Below, piece by piece: positions 17,498-27,609 of a stretch of DNA of 64,000 bases. A model generated the notes under the pieces. That model saw nothing but the letters and a program-made list of their open reading frames with translations. It had not been told where the DNA came from and ran no database searches. Both the position numbers and the translations under genes were made by a program. The DNA lies in NCBI GenBank assembly GCA_963791805.1, contig CAWBTU010000004.1:434001-498000 (forward strand), written 5' to 3'. This stretch comes from JACMJL01 sp963791805 (GTDB lineage Bacteria; Bacillota; Clostridia; Clostridiales; Clostridiaceae). Position 1 is the stretch's first letter. Every line of letters begins with the position of its first letter.

Positions 17498-18082
17498 ATG
17501 TCCGAAACAAAAAGACAAGAACAAAAAACTTAACAAGAAAGCGTTTAATAGAGGTAGCAATTGATTTATTTTCTAGAGATGGATTAACAGCTACCCGTAC
17601 TGCAGATATAGCAAAAGCTGCAAATTTTCACATGGAACTCTTTTGTCACATTTCTCAACACAAGAAGAATTAATAATTGTGGTAATAGAAGAATTTGGAA
17701 AAAGGATTAATGAACGTCTCAATGAATTAGCTTCTGCAAGTTGTAGTCTACAAGAAGTTTTAGAAGCTCATTTAATTGGCTTGACTGAATATGAAGCCTT
17801 CTATACTAGATTAGTCATTGAAAGACGTCTGCTTCCAGAAAGTGTTAGTTCTACTTATATTATGATTCAATCTACTATATCCTTTCATATCAGTATTGCT
17901 GCTGAAAAAGAGATGGATAAAGGAATCATTAAGCAAATCCCTATTCATTTGTTATATAATACATGGCTTGGATTAATTCATTATTATATAACTAAAAGCG
18001 ATTTATTTGACCCAATAATTCTGTATTAAAACAAAAGAGCCCTGAATTAATACAACATTTTATGAACTTAATAAAACAATAA
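17498..18082 (+). pseudogene. TetR/AcrR-family transcriptional regulator, frameshifted
   Basis: ATG at 17498 after AAGAGGTG. The DNA-binding helices are recognisable: RLIEVAIDLFSRDGLTATRTADIAKAA followed, after a break, by HGTLF.HFSTQEELI, the usual TetR helix-turn-helix and its closing helix. The C-terminal ligand domain continues to SDLFDP, breaks again, and ends NSVLKQKSPELIQHFMNLIKQ at 18082. Breaks are near 17531, 17628 (a T run one base short) and 18014 (an A run one base short). Restored length is about 195 aa, normal for the family. It probably controlled itself and the small zinc-ribbon gene that follows by 16 nt. If the breaks are real, the strong upstream promoter would now be unregulated. 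Confidence 0.75.
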
Positions 18083-18098
18083 AAAGGAGGAAAATCAA

Positions 18099-18341
18099 AT
18101 GAAAACTTGTATTGCTTGTGGAATGCCAATGAATAATCCTGAGGATTTTGCCATGGGGGATTCAGAAAAAGATTATTGCCTTTACTGTGCAAAAGCCGAT
18201 GGCACTATGCAGTCCTATGATGAGAAATTAGCTTCATTAACTTCGTTTATCATTAAAACTCAAGGATTGGATGAAAAAACTGCAAAAACTGCAGCAGAAT
18301 CTCGATGACTAAATTACCTGCTCGTAAAGACCATCAATAAT
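18099..18341 (+). pseudogene. Small zinc-ribbon protein, C-terminus shifted
   Basis: A treble-clef/zinc-ribbon protein of the type found behind TetR-like regulators. Two Cys pairs, CIACG at residues 4-8 and YCLYC at about 26-30, make the metal site, and GMPMNNPEDFAMG fits the family. ATG at 18099 with AAAGGAGG upstream. The frame as written stops at 18308 (TAAESR), but a one-base shift there continues MTKLPARKDHQ to a stop at 18341, close to the usual family ending (KLPAW-like). The core domain is intact, so the product may still fold even if the frameshift is real. Probably co-transcribed with the regulator. Confidence 0.6.
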
Positions 18342-18347
18342 TGATTT

Positions 18348-18381
18348 AAAAGGACAGATGTTGAATTACATCTGTCCTTTT
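18348..18381. terminator. Bidirectional terminator
   Basis: A 14-bp perfect stem, AAAAGGACAGATGT with ACATCTGTCCTTTT, between convergent genes. Its right end overlaps the stop region of the aminotransferase gene. Confidence 0.8.
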
Positions 18382-19565
18382 AAATTAATTTCTTTTATGA
18401 CTTCACCAATTTTTTTAATTCCTTCAATTATCCTATCTTCTTGCATATTGGAATAATTTAATCTAAATGTGTTTTCTTTTCCTCCATTGGGAAAAAATGA
18501 ACCACCAGGAACAAATGCAACCTTTTTTTCAAGACACCTTTCTAAAAGTGCTCTTGCATTTATATGCGTTGGAAGCTCAACCCATGTAAATAGCCCTCCA
18601 TCGGGATATGTAAATGTTACTGTTTTAGGAAACTCTTCTTCCATTGTATGAATCATGATATCTCTTCTTTTCTTATAGACTTCTTTTAGTATAGAAATAT
18701 TCTTATCAATATCATATAGTTCCATGTATTTTGATATTTCCATTTGGCTTCTTGTTGAGGACTGAAGATCACTCCCCTGTTTTAACATGATGAATTTTTG
18801 CAATAAATTTTTTTCAGCTGCAATCCATCCAATTCTTAGCCCTGGGCAAAAAATCTTTGAAAAAGTTCCTAAAAAAATTACTAAATCTTTCTCGTCCATA
18901 GCTTTTAGCGAAGGCATTGATTCACCATTAAATCTTAACTCTCCATAAGGATTGTCTTCAATTACAGGAATCATATATTTATTAACCAATTCTATAAATT
19001 CTTTACGCCTACTATAAGACCAAGTTCTACCAGTAGGGTTTTGGAAATCAGGTACTACATAAATCATTTTAATGTTATCAATAGTTGATAAAGTTTTTTC
19101 TAAGTCCTTTATTATCATGCCTCCCTCATCTGTTGCTATTTCTACAAACCTTGGCTCATAAGCCTTAAAGGCGTTAATGGCACCTAGATAGGTTGGACTC
19201 TCACACAATACTATATCTCCTTTGTCAAGAAATGCTTTCCCTAAAAGGTCTAACCCTTGCTGTGAACCGCTAGTTATCAATATGTTTTCATAAATTATAT
19301 CTGTATTTAGTTTACTATTCATTCTTTCTGCTATCTTTTCTCTTAAAGGAACATAGCCTTCTGTAGTAGAGTACTGTAAAGCCGTAGTCCCATTTTCCTC
19401 TAAAACTTTCACTGAGACTTCTTTCATTTCCTCTACTGGAAAAAATTCTGGTGCTGGCAGTCCACCAGCAAAAGAAATTATTTCAGGACTCTCAGTAATC
19501 TTCAATATTTCTCGAATTTCAGACGCAGTAAGTTTTTTCATTCTATTTGAAAAAGTTATAGCCAT
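18366..19565 (-). CDS. PLP-dependent aminotransferase, 2-aminoadipate-aminotransferase-like
   Basis: A fold-type I aminotransferase of 399 aa in the LysN/MocR-related branch. Signatures in order: ISFAGGLPAPEFFP (N-terminal substrate loop), LQYSTTEGYVPLREKIAERM, ITSGSQQGLDLLGKAF, DFQNPTGRTWS, EDNPYGELRF, and the PLP lysine in GTFSKIFCPGLRIGW. The C-terminal domain has GGLFTWVELP and FRLNYSN. Such enzymes move amino groups between broad-range amino acids and 2-oxoglutarate; the exact substrate is not resolved. ATG at 19565 with AAGAGGAG. The next gene upstream, 27 nt away on the same strand, is a MocR regulator with a homologous aminotransferase domain, so the pair may be one unit with the regulator controlling the enzyme. 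Confidence 0.85.
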   Translation of the reverse strand: MAITFSNRMKKLTASEIREILKITESPEIISFAGGLPAPEFFPVEEMKEVSVKVLEENGTTALQYSTTEGYVPLREKIAERMNSKLNTDIIYENILITSGSQQGLDLLGKAFLDKGDIVLCESPTYLGAINAFKAYEPRFVEIATDEGGMIIKDLEKTLSTIDNIKMIYVVPDFQNPTGRTWSYSRRKEFIELVNKYMIPVIEDNPYGELRFNGESMPSLKAMDEKDLVIFLGTFSKIFCPGLRIGWIAAEKNLLQKFIMLKQGSDLQSSTRSQMEISKYMELYDIDKNISILKEVYKKRRDIMIHTMEEEFPKTVTFTYPDGGLFTWVELPTHINARALLERCLEKKVAFVPGGSFFPNGGKENTFRLNYSNMQEDRIIEGIKKIGEVIKEINLKGQM

Positions 19566-19592
19566 CTATATCACTCCTCTTAATGTTAAATA

Positions 19593-21100
19593 CTATATTA
19601 TAGGTCTTATTTCAGTTTTATCTATGATTTTGTTTTTTCTATATTCCTTTAATGTTGAATCTACAGCTCCCATTAATTTTGATACCCCTTCATTAATTAA
19701 TTCCACTGAGCAAAAGGTGAAATTTAGTCTTATATAAGCTTCGCTATGAATATCGGAAAAACATACTGAGCCTGGAAGAAACGCTACTTTCTTTGATATT
19801 GCTTTTAAAGTTAGCGCTGACATGTTTATATCATCAGGAAGCTTGCACCATATATATATTCCTCCAATTGGAATAGACCATTCAACTCCCTTTACACTGT
19901 TTTCATTAAGAGCTTTAATCATTTCATTTCTTTTATATGAATAATTTTCTTTAAGTAATTCAATATGATTGTTTATCAAGCCTTTTCTACTAAAACCATC
20001 AATTATCCATTGAGGTAAACTACTAGAGTGAAGATCACACATCTGCTTTAGCATTGAAATTTGCTTTATAAATTCATGTGATGCAACTAGCCATCCAACC
20101 CGTAACCCTTGAAACATTATCTTTGAAAAACTACTTATATATATAACATAACCGTATCTATCAAAGGCCTTTATAGGTGGAATAGGTTCGCCCTCATACC
20201 TAAGTTCATAATAAGGATCGTCCTCAAGAATTGGTACTTGATATTTATAAGCTAAACTTAATATGTGTTTTCTTCTCTCTAGACTCATAACTACTCCAGT
20301 TGGATTTTGAAAAGTTGGCATAGTATATATTAAAACCGGTTTATACCTTTTAAGTAAAGTTTCTAATACATCAGTTTTCATTCCACTTTTATCCATAGGA
20401 ACACCAATTACTCTAGCACCCAAGGACTTAAAAACTTGAAGTGCTGAAAAAAAGAAGGCTCCTCTACTATTACAATATCTCCAGGATTAATAAGTGTTCT
20501 TGCAGTAAATTCAATACCTTGCTGAGAACCTGTTAAAACAATTATTTCATCTATTTTTGAAGAAATTCCCCTACAATTAATAAATTCTTTAATACTTTCT
20601 CTCAAAGGTAAAATCCCCTCAGTTGGAGCTATTCGGTAGATTTCATTTCCATGCTCTTCCATGAGTTCATCCTGAATTAACTTTAAATCATTTAGAGGAT
20701 CTAGTTCTGAATTTGCTATTCCTGCAGCAAAAGAAATTGTATCTTTTCTATTTGCAATTTCCATTATATCTATAGAAACAGCTTCTCGTATTCTTGAAGC
20801 ATTATCACTAAAAGCTTGCTTCCATTGAATATTATCAGGTTTATTATATTCTATATATCCTTCCGAGATACTAACAATAGTACCTTGACCAACATAGGAA
20901 TCTACAAGTCCTTCAGATTTTAATTCCCTATATGCATTAAGAACTGTACTTCTATTTACCTCCAATTGCTCTGATAATTTCCTCTCTGGTGGTAGTTTAT
21001 ACCCTCCAGGCAAGTATCCACTTAAAATCATTGCTCTAATTTTGTTTGAGATCTGTATATAAATTGGTACTGAGCTATTTCTATCAATTTCAATCTGCAT
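19593..21100 (-). pseudogene. MocR/PdxR-type regulator (GntR HTH + aminotransferase domain), frameshifted
   Basis: Residues 1-75 are a GntR-type winged helix (IYIQISNKIRAMILSGYLPG, then LPPERKLSEQLEVNRSTVLNAY, then SYVGQGTIV). From about 90 on there is a full aminotransferase-fold domain with ISFAAGIANSELDPL, LTGSQQGIEF, PTFQNPTGV, EDDPYYELRY and the PLP lysine region ISSFSKIMFQGLRVGW. The frame breaks near 20450 at EEPSFF: the DNA has seven T on the coding strand, and one more would restore SALQVFKSLGARVIGV. Restored length is about 500 aa, normal for MocR. The family usually senses PLP or an amino-acid-PLP adduct. The single homopolymer change makes a sequencing error quite possible. Confidence 0.8.
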
Positions 21101-21129
21101 TTAATCGCCTCCTCATAAATAGGGTTATA

Positions 21130-21203
21130 CCATCCAATTTCAGTATACATTTTAAGTTTTGTGTAGTAAACTACCAATTGGTTCTATGTTAAGCCATCCA
21201 ATT
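21130..21203. promoter_or_regulatory. Repeated ATCCAATT elements, candidate MocR operators
   Basis: CCATCCAATT occurs twice in the same orientation (21130-21139 and 21194-21203) with ACCAATTGGT, a perfect palindrome, between them at 21173-21182. Known MocR regulators bind repeated elements between themselves and divergent genes; this spacer lies between the MocR gene and a chemotaxis receptor. The spacing suggests cooperative binding by a dimer. Confidence 0.5.
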
Positions 21204-21369
21204 GTAACTATTTCAAATTCAGCCCCACTTGTAGCTTCCATTAAATTACATTTAATTAAAATAATGATTAAGTATGTAATATTCTGTTGATTCTTGTATA
21301 ATTTTGTTTTATAATTATTTATATAGTTGTCAAAATTTTCTCAAATTTATAATAAGAGGAGTAATATTT

Positions 21370-22521
21370 ATGATTACAGTTTCTGAATTGAGTACTTTAA
21401 AAGTCTTAGCTGAATTGCAAATCAATCTAATACCAGGTGGAGCAGTTTATATTATTACAGACGGTAATACAATTACTTGGAAACTTTCATCAAAAGTATT
21501 TGACATCGAGGCACTTAAAGTTGGCAATACCGTTTCAAAAGATGGCGCAGCTGTACGTGCAATGAATGAAGGAAAAACTATTGTAACTAAGGTTAAACGT
21601 GAAGTTTATGGTACTCGTTTAACTATGTCCGGAACTCCTGTTGTAGATGAAAACGGTAAAATAGTTGGTGCATTTTCAATTTCTTTTCCTCATCTGCACC
21701 CTTTTGCAGCTGGTTTTCCACATTTTGCACCCATTCTATCAGAGATGTTTGCTGAAGGTGTTGTTCTATACGTTACAGACCTAACAAAATGTGTTTACAA
21801 GCAGGGTTCTCCAAAATTTGATGTTGATAGTTTTTATGTAGGCTGTAAATTAGAAGAGAATGATGCCTCCTCAAAAACAATTAAATCTAAGCATCTTACA
21901 ATTTCAAATGTTGATGCAAAACTCTGGGGAGTGCCTGCATTAATAATGAATTACCCATTATTTGATGAAGATAATCCAGACGAATTAGTTGGAACTTTTG
22001 GAATAGCGTTACCTAAGGGGAACGCAGCTCAACTTAAAGAAATGTCTAATAATTTAAATTATGGATTAACAGGCATATCTTCAGCAATAGAACAATTATC
22101 TACAGCTGCATTTCACATTCATAATAACGAATGTGAATTAAACTCTACATTGAAAGAAGTTTACGAATTATCTGATGAAATCAATTTGATATCATCATTT
22201 ATTGAAGGAGTTTCTGATCAGACAAAAATGTTAGGTTTAAACGCATCCATTGAAGCTGCTAGAGCAGGTGAAGTAGGAAAAGGTTTTAATGTTGTAGCAA
22301 AAGAAATCAGAAAACTTTCTGACCAAACTAAAGGTACTGTACCAAAACTAAAAAAAATTATTGATAATATTAAACTCAAGCTAACGGATGTTAGTAAAAT
22401 GAGTGAAACATCACTTAAGGCAAGTGAAGAACAATCATCCTCCTCACAACAAATTAATGCAAGTATTGAAGAAATGGCCTCTTTATCTTCAGAATTAAAT
22501 ATGTTATCTCAAAATATTTAA
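21370..22521 (+). CDS. Soluble methyl-accepting chemotaxis-type receptor
   Basis: A 383-aa cytoplasmic receptor without membrane segments. The N-terminal half contains two similar PAS/Cache-like sensor repeats (GGAVYIITDGNTITWK... and EGVVLYVTDLTKCVYK...), each ending with a VVDENGKIVGAFSIS-type strand. The C-terminal half is a short MCP signalling coiled coil whose tip reads DQTKMLGLNASIEAARAGEV, followed by GKGFNVVAKEIRKLSDQTK. There are too few heptads for a full-length receptor, as in other short clostridial soluble MCPs. Start ATG at 21370 after AAGAGGAG; an open frame extends upstream but has no start signal. The pseudogene at 13918-14776 has the same plan. Ligand unknown. Confidence 0.8.
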   Translation: MITVSELSTLKVLAELQINLIPGGAVYIITDGNTITWKLSSKVFDIEALKVGNTVSKDGAAVRAMNEGKTIVTKVKREVYGTRLTMSGTPVVDENGKIVGAFSISFPHLHPFAAGFPHFAPILSEMFAEGVVLYVTDLTKCVYKQGSPKFDVDSFYVGCKLEENDASSKTIKSKHLTISNVDAKLWGVPALIMNYPLFDEDNPDELVGTFGIALPKGNAAQLKEMSNNLNYGLTGISSAIEQLSTAAFHIHNNECELNSTLKEVYELSDEINLISSFIEGVSDQTKMLGLNASIEAARAGEVGKGFNVVAKEIRKLSDQTKGTVPKLKKIIDNIKLKLTDVSKMSETSLKASEEQSSSSQQINASIEEMASLSSELNMLSQNI

Positions 22522-22545
22522 TATTTATTTATAATAAATTAACAA

Positions 22546-22568
22546 GGAGCGTCTTTTAAAGACGCTCC
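22546..22568. terminator. Bidirectional terminator
   Basis: GGAGCGTCTTT and AAAGACGCTCC form a near-perfect palindrome between convergent genes; its right end overlaps the end of the phosphofructokinase gene. Confidence 0.65.
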
Positions 22569-23800
22569 AATTTATTCCTTACATTTAAATATTTAATTAG
22601 CCCATTATTTTGAAAAGTATTAACTTCCCCCACAATAAGTGGGGAAACGTAATCTATCATTTCCTGATTAATACTGTTTCCTTCTTCGCTTATCCATTCT
22701 CGAGGGACATGTTTAACTTTATTGCTTACACTTTTAAGCTCAACTAATTTTGTTCTACACTTATATTTGTTTCCTGGTTCCCGCTCCAAAGCCACCATAT
22801 ACCCGGTTTTACCCTTTAATGCATAATTAACAGCTTCTCTACCAACTAATTCAGCTTCTTCCAAATCAGTTTTAGAACTACAATGGATAGCACATCTTTG
22901 ACTAACACCTAGTTCAGTAAACTTAACTCTCTTTTCCACATTGTTCTTTATTAATCCTTGTAGATAACTTCCTATGCCACCTAATTGTTTGTGTCCAAAT
23001 TGATCATTTTCATAGCAGTTTGAAGCAACATTTATATAATTCTCTTTTGCATCTTTTAATCCTTCTGAAGTAACAACTAAAAGCTTACCATTTCTAGACA
23101 TGGCTTCTTTTACATCCTTTAAAAACTTCTCTTCTGTAAAAGGCACCTCTGGTATATAGATTAACTGATTAATATCTGGAATTGCTTGCTTGATTATTCC
23201 TGAAGAAGCTGCTATAAACCCAGCGTCTCTTCCCATAACTTCCATTACCATTATTGAATTAGAATTATATGTGTTTGTATCAAACCATATTTCCATGGCA
23301 GTGTTGCAAACATATTTTGCTGCACTTCCAAAACCAGGGCAGTGATCAGTTTCAACTAAATCATTATCTATAGTTTTAGGTATTCCAATAATATTTATTT
23401 TAAAATCAATTTGCTTTGCATATTCAGATAATTTACATGCGGCATCCATAGAATCATTTCCGCCTACATAGAAAAAGTATGTAATATTCATAGTCTTAAA
23501 AATCTTGAATAATTTTACATATTCTTCATCGCTATCATTAAAATCTTTAATTTTATATCTGCAAGAACCCAAGGCAGCCGATGGCAAATATTTCATTCCT
23601 TCTAATTCTTCCTTTGATAGTTTGTCCACATTATAGATTTGATTATTTAAAATTCCTTCTATTCCATATACTCCAACAAAAACATGATCTGATGGATTTT
23701 TTTCAGTGAACTCTTTGATTACTCCATACACTGAGGAATTAATAACTGACGTTGGTCCACCTGATTGAGCTACTAGACAATTTCCTTTTAATCCTTCCAC
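22556..23800 (-). CDS. pfp: PPi-type 6-phosphofructokinase
   Basis: Phosphorylates fructose 6-phosphate to fructose 1,6-bisphosphate in glycolysis, reversibly when pyrophosphate is the donor. The 414-aa protein has the PFK signatures LVAQSGGPTSVINSS (residues 9-23), YFFYVGGNDSMDAA and GIPKTIDNDL. In the last motif Lys replaces the Gly of ATP enzymes (PGTIDND), the accepted marker of PPi use, and GGND is also of the PPi type. Further family segments are MEVMGRDAGFIAA and LGGIGSYLQGLI. GTG start at 23800 with AAGGGAG upstream. Monocistronic. PPi use would spare ATP in a fermenting cell. Donor specificity is inferred from the two motifs. Confidence 0.85.
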   Translation of the reverse strand: MEGLKGNCLVAQSGGPTSVINSSVYGVIKEFTEKNPSDHVFVGVYGIEGILNNQIYNVDKLSKEELEGMKYLPSAALGSCRYKIKDFNDSDEEYVKLFKIFKTMNITYFFYVGGNDSMDAACKLSEYAKQIDFKINIIGIPKTIDNDLVETDHCPGFGSAAKYVCNTAMEIWFDTNTYNSNSIMVMEVMGRDAGFIAASSGIIKQAIPDINQLIYIPEVPFTEEKFLKDVKEAMSRNGKLLVVTSEGLKDAKENYINVASNCYENDQFGHKQLGGIGSYLQGLIKNNVEKRVKFTELGVSQRCAIHCSSKTDLEEAELVGREAVNYALKGKTGYMVALEREPGNKYKCRTKLVELKSVSNKVKHVPREWISEEGNSINQEMIDYVSPLIVGEVNTFQNNGLIKYLNVRNKLERL

Positions 23801-23973
23801 TTTTGTACTCCCTTCATTCTTAAAAACATTCTGATGTCATACTTTAGTTTTTTACAAATGATAATTAAATTGCATTATCTAAAAATATATTAAATAATCA
23901 TCAAACTAATTATAATATTAAATGTGAAAAAAAACACTCCCAAAATAATTTGATATCTTAGGAGTAATTGAAT

Positions 23974-25461
23974 CTATATATATTTTTTCAAATCTGATGA
24001 AGCCTTAATTAGTCCTTCAACTAGTTTTTTAGCTTCGTTAGCCTGATCAATGTATACCTGAGTCATTGATTCAGCTTCCTGTGAATTTGCAGTAGTTTCT
24101 TCAGATACTGCCGATATATTAGAAATTGCAGTTACTATTCTCTCATTTGACTTCAATATTTCACTAATATTACTATTTACACCATCAATTTTTACCTTTA
24201 CTTCATTTGTATTTTTGCTTATATCATTAAAGGAATTTTCAGTCTTAGATATTAGTAATTCTTGCTGTCCATTTGATTCTTTAAGTGACATTACAGCTTT
24301 TACAGATTTGTTTGTTTCAGTTTGAAGTTCATTAATAATTTCTGAAATACTATTTGCTGAATTCTGGGTCTGTTCTGCTAGTTTTCTAATTTCATCAGCA
24401 ACCACCGCAAAACCTTTTCCAACTTCCCCAGCTCTAGCTGCTTCTATAGATGCATTTAAAGCCAATAAGTTTGTCTGTTCAGATATATCCGTTATTACTC
24501 CCATAATTTCAGAAATATCATTTGATTTAGCTTTAAGCTTATTCATTATTTCAGACACCTGTGTATTATTTTCAGTAACTAATTTTGTTTTAGTATTAAG
24601 TTGTAATATAACATCTTTGCTTATATTTAATTCTTTAATATTTGTATTTGAAGCTTCATCCATTTCTTCAGACATCTTAGCTGTATTCATAATTTTGTTT
24701 TGAATTTCATCAACTAACTTTGACTGCTCTTGAATATCCTGTGCAGTATTCATAGCTCCAGATGCGATTTCATTCACTGCAGCAGACATTGACTTAGATG
24801 TATTCAATATCTTGTCCACTATTTGTTCAATTCCAATTGAATTATCATCCATAATTCTTGCTATTCTAAGTATATCTTCATTTAAAGCTTTTTGTCTAAT
24901 CTGCTCCTCCATTATTAATTCCGTTTTTGTCTCTATATCTTCTTTCATATCGCTAGAAATTTTAACGGTAATAACTGCAGCAGCAATATACATCAGTATG
25001 ATGCAAAATTGAGATGTATAGTCTGTAGTTGCACTAGCACTTGTGTGCCCCTGTATCATATTCGTTACAATTACTGCAATATTTACTGCAACAGTTAGCC
25101 CTCCAGTTATGTAAAGGAATCTTTTTTCAAAATATAAACAGTATATACATATAAGTGGTAATGCAAATCCATAAATTCTTATAACTGACTCCGCATTGAA
25201 CAATGCAAATGCATAACCACAGAAAAATCCTATGGCTGTAATCACTCTTATATATCTACTTAAATTATTTTTAAAATAAATTACGCTGGCTACAATCAAA
25301 GGTACAATAAACATTGTCATAACAGTGAATACAATGGTATAGCTACTCTTACCCTTTGATAATTCAGAGATATACCCTCCCATGAGTAATACAAACATAA
25401 GCCAATCGAGTATTAAAACCTTACTATTTACCTTTTTTAATAAAAGTTCCTTCTCATTCAT
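23974..25461 (-). CDS. Membrane-bound methyl-accepting chemotaxis protein
   Basis: A 495-aa receptor. The first 180 residues hold about six hydrophobic segments (for example LDWLMFVLLMGGYI, IVFTVMTMFIVPLIVASVIY, LYITGGLTVAVNIAVIV, FCIILMYIAAAVITVKI) with almost no extracellular domain, so it senses through or within the membrane. A coiled-coil linker leads to the MCP signalling domain with the tip SEQTNLLALNASIEAARAGE, VGKGFAVVADEIRKLAEQTQ and many Ser/Glu-rich heptads to the end. Polytopic MCPs of this type are known in clostridia; ligands are undefined. ATG at 25461 after AAAGGGGTG. Monocistronic. Confidence 0.9.
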   Translation of the reverse strand: MNEKELLLKKVNSKVLILDWLMFVLLMGGYISELSKGKSSYTIVFTVMTMFIVPLIVASVIYFKNNLSRYIRVITAIGFFCGYAFALFNAESVIRIYGFALPLICIYCLYFEKRFLYITGGLTVAVNIAVIVTNMIQGHTSASATTDYTSQFCIILMYIAAAVITVKISSDMKEDIETKTELIMEEQIRQKALNEDILRIARIMDDNSIGIEQIVDKILNTSKSMSAAVNEIASGAMNTAQDIQEQSKLVDEIQNKIMNTAKMSEEMDEASNTNIKELNISKDVILQLNTKTKLVTENNTQVSEIMNKLKAKSNDISEIMGVITDISEQTNLLALNASIEAARAGEVGKGFAVVADEIRKLAEQTQNSANSISEIINELQTETNKSVKAVMSLKESNGQQELLISKTENSFNDISKNTNEVKVKIDGVNSNISEILKSNERIVTAISNISAVSEETTANSQEAESMTQVYIDQANEAKKLVEGLIKASSDLKKYI

Positions 25462-25573
25462 AATTACACCCCTTTACCTTTTATAAAATAATAAAACTAT
25501 TCATAATTTCCAATCAAAACCATTCCATAAACATTATACTCTTTTACCCTACAAATAACTACAAACATACCTA

Positions 25574-27604
25574 TCAATCTGAATTTTTTTCAGAAAAATA
25601 ATCTTGGCAATTTAATGTTTCTTTTCCTCTTTTATCAATTCTAGTATACACCCCATTTTTATTCAAAATTCTTGCTTTTACTGTATCTTTTAAATAAATT
25701 TTTAATATTTCTATTATTCGTTCTTTGTTATTTTTTTCTTCTACAGGAAAAAGTAACTCAACTCTTCTATCTAAGTTTCTATTCATCCAATCCGCAGAGG
25801 ATAAATATATTTCTTCATTGCCGTCATTTAAAAAGTAGTACACTCTACTATGTTCCAAAAATCTCCCTACAATGCTTCTTACATTTATTCTTTCACTAAT
25901 CCCTGTTACCCCTGGTCTTAAGCAGCAAATTCCTCTTACTATTAGTTCAATTTCAACTCCAGCTCTTGAAGCTTCATATAATGCCTCAATAATTTCTTGA
26001 TCTACTAAAGAATTTACTTTTGCAATTATTCTACTCTTTTTGCCTGAAAGAGAATTGTCTTTTTCTCTACTAATCAAATCTAAAAATTTGCTTCTCATAG
26101 AAATTGGTGCAACAGAAAACTTATAGGTATTCTCTAATTGAGAATAACCTGAAAGAGTATTAAATAGTGCAGAAGCATCAGCACCATAGTATGGATTTGA
26201 AGTAAAAACTCCAATATCAGTATAAAAATTGGCAGTAACGTCGTTATAGTTGCCTGTGGCTAAGTGAACATATCTTTTAATTCCGTCTTCTTCTCTTCTT
26301 ACAATTAATAATATTTTGCAATGTGTTTTTAGTCCAACTAATCCATATATAACATGGCAACCTGCTTGTTCTAATCTGTTAGCCCATTGAATATTATTTT
26401 CTTCATCAAATCTAGCTTTCAATTCTACAAGAACTGTAACTTGCTTTCCATTCTCAGCTGCTTGAACTAGTGCTTCTACTATAGGAGACTTTCCACTAAC
26501 CCTGTATAGAGTCTGCTTTATTGCCAATACATCAGGATCACTAGCTGCTGCTTGAACTAGTTGCACAACTGATTTGAAAGATTCATAAGGATGGTGAACT
26601 AAAATATCTTTTTCTTTTATTGCTTTAAAAATATCTGTCTCTTGAAATTGAACAAAATCCTGAGAATGAAAACTAGGAAATTTGTACTTTTCAAATCCTT
26701 TAATTTCTGAAAATTTTGATAGAAAACTTAAATCTAAAGGTCCAATTATATGATAAATAGAAGAATTACTAAGGTCTAGTTCCTTCTTCAATATTTTAAC
26801 TATTCTCTCATCCAGCCCTGACTGAATTTCTAATCTAATAGCCGCCCCCCATTTTCTTTGCTTAACAGATTCTTTAATTGCTTGTAGTAAATCTTCTGCT
26901 TCCTCTTCGTCTATGCTTAAGTCAGCATTTCTAGTAATTCTAAAGCAACCTGAAGTTAAAATATTATGGCCACTGAACAACATCTCTAAATTCAATTCAA
27001 TAATATCCTCTAAAAAAACAAAACTTCTTATGTTTTCCTGTAATGGTAGTTCAACAACTCTGCCTATAAGCGAAGGAACTTGAACGATAGCAAAAAATGG
27101 TTCCTCCGACTTGTTTGGTTTTTCAAGTAATGCTGCAATGTTCAAGCTCTTATTTAAGATAAGCGGAAATGGCCTGCCTTTATCTACAACCATTGGTGTA
27201 AGTACAGGATAAATATTATTAACAAAATACTTATTTAATATCTCAATCTGTGCTTTTGAAAGTTTTTCTTTCTTTAAAAAAACTATATTTTCCTTTTTCA
27301 TGGCAGGGATCAAAGACCTTGTAAAGCAATTGTGTTGTTCTTCTGACATTTGATGTACTCTCGCAGAAATTTTTTTAATTTGTTCAACTGGTGTAAGTCC
27401 TGCAAAATCAGGTTCATTAAAGCCAACTGAAATTTGTTCTTTAATTGCAGCAACTCTCACCATGAAAAATTCATCCAAATTAGATTCAGAAATAGATAAA
27501 AATTTTAGACGTTCAAATAACGGATTTGTATTGTCTTGCGATTCTTCAATTACTCTTTGATTAAATTCAAGCCAACTTAATTCTCTATTTATAAAATTCT
27601 TCAT
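25574..27604 (-). CDS. ppk1: Polyphosphate kinase 1
   Basis: Makes inorganic polyphosphate from ATP, reversibly. The 676-aa length is normal for PPK1, and the domain order is visible: N-terminal NRELSWLEFNQRVIEES, head domain ISESNLDEFFMVRVA, then two phospholipase-D-like catalytic domains with HHPYESFKSVVQL, LKARFDEENNIQWANRLE and HCKILLIVRREEDG. The His that becomes phosphorylated lies in the HLATGNYND or HCK segments. The C-terminus has SSADWMNRNLDRRVELLFP. Start ATG at 27604, only 5 nt after the upstream ppx stop, so both are one transcript. Synthesis and breakdown enzymes in one operon allow tight control of polyphosphate level. Confidence 0.95.
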   Translation of the reverse strand: MKNFINRELSWLEFNQRVIEESQDNTNPLFERLKFLSISESNLDEFFMVRVAAIKEQISVGFNEPDFAGLTPVEQIKKISARVHQMSEEQHNCFTRSLIPAMKKENIVFLKKEKLSKAQIEILNKYFVNNIYPVLTPMVVDKGRPFPLILNKSLNIAALLEKPNKSEEPFFAIVQVPSLIGRVVELPLQENIRSFVFLEDIIELNLEMLFSGHNILTSGCFRITRNADLSIDEEEAEDLLQAIKESVKQRKWGAAIRLEIQSGLDERIVKILKKELDLSNSSIYHIIGPLDLSFLSKFSEIKGFEKYKFPSFHSQDFVQFQETDIFKAIKEKDILVHHPYESFKSVVQLVQAAASDPDVLAIKQTLYRVSGKSPIVEALVQAAENGKQVTVLVELKARFDEENNIQWANRLEQAGCHVIYGLVGLKTHCKILLIVRREEDGIKRYVHLATGNYNDVTANFYTDIGVFTSNPYYGADASALFNTLSGYSQLENTYKFSVAPISMRSKFLDLISREKDNSLSGKKSRIIAKVNSLVDQEIIEALYEASRAGVEIELIVRGICCLRPGVTGISERINVRSIVGRFLEHSRVYYFLNDGNEEIYLSSADWMNRNLDRRVELLFPVEEKNNKERIIEILKIYLKDTVKARILNKNGVYTRIDKRGKETLNCQDYFSEKNSD

Positions 27605-27609
27605 CTAAG

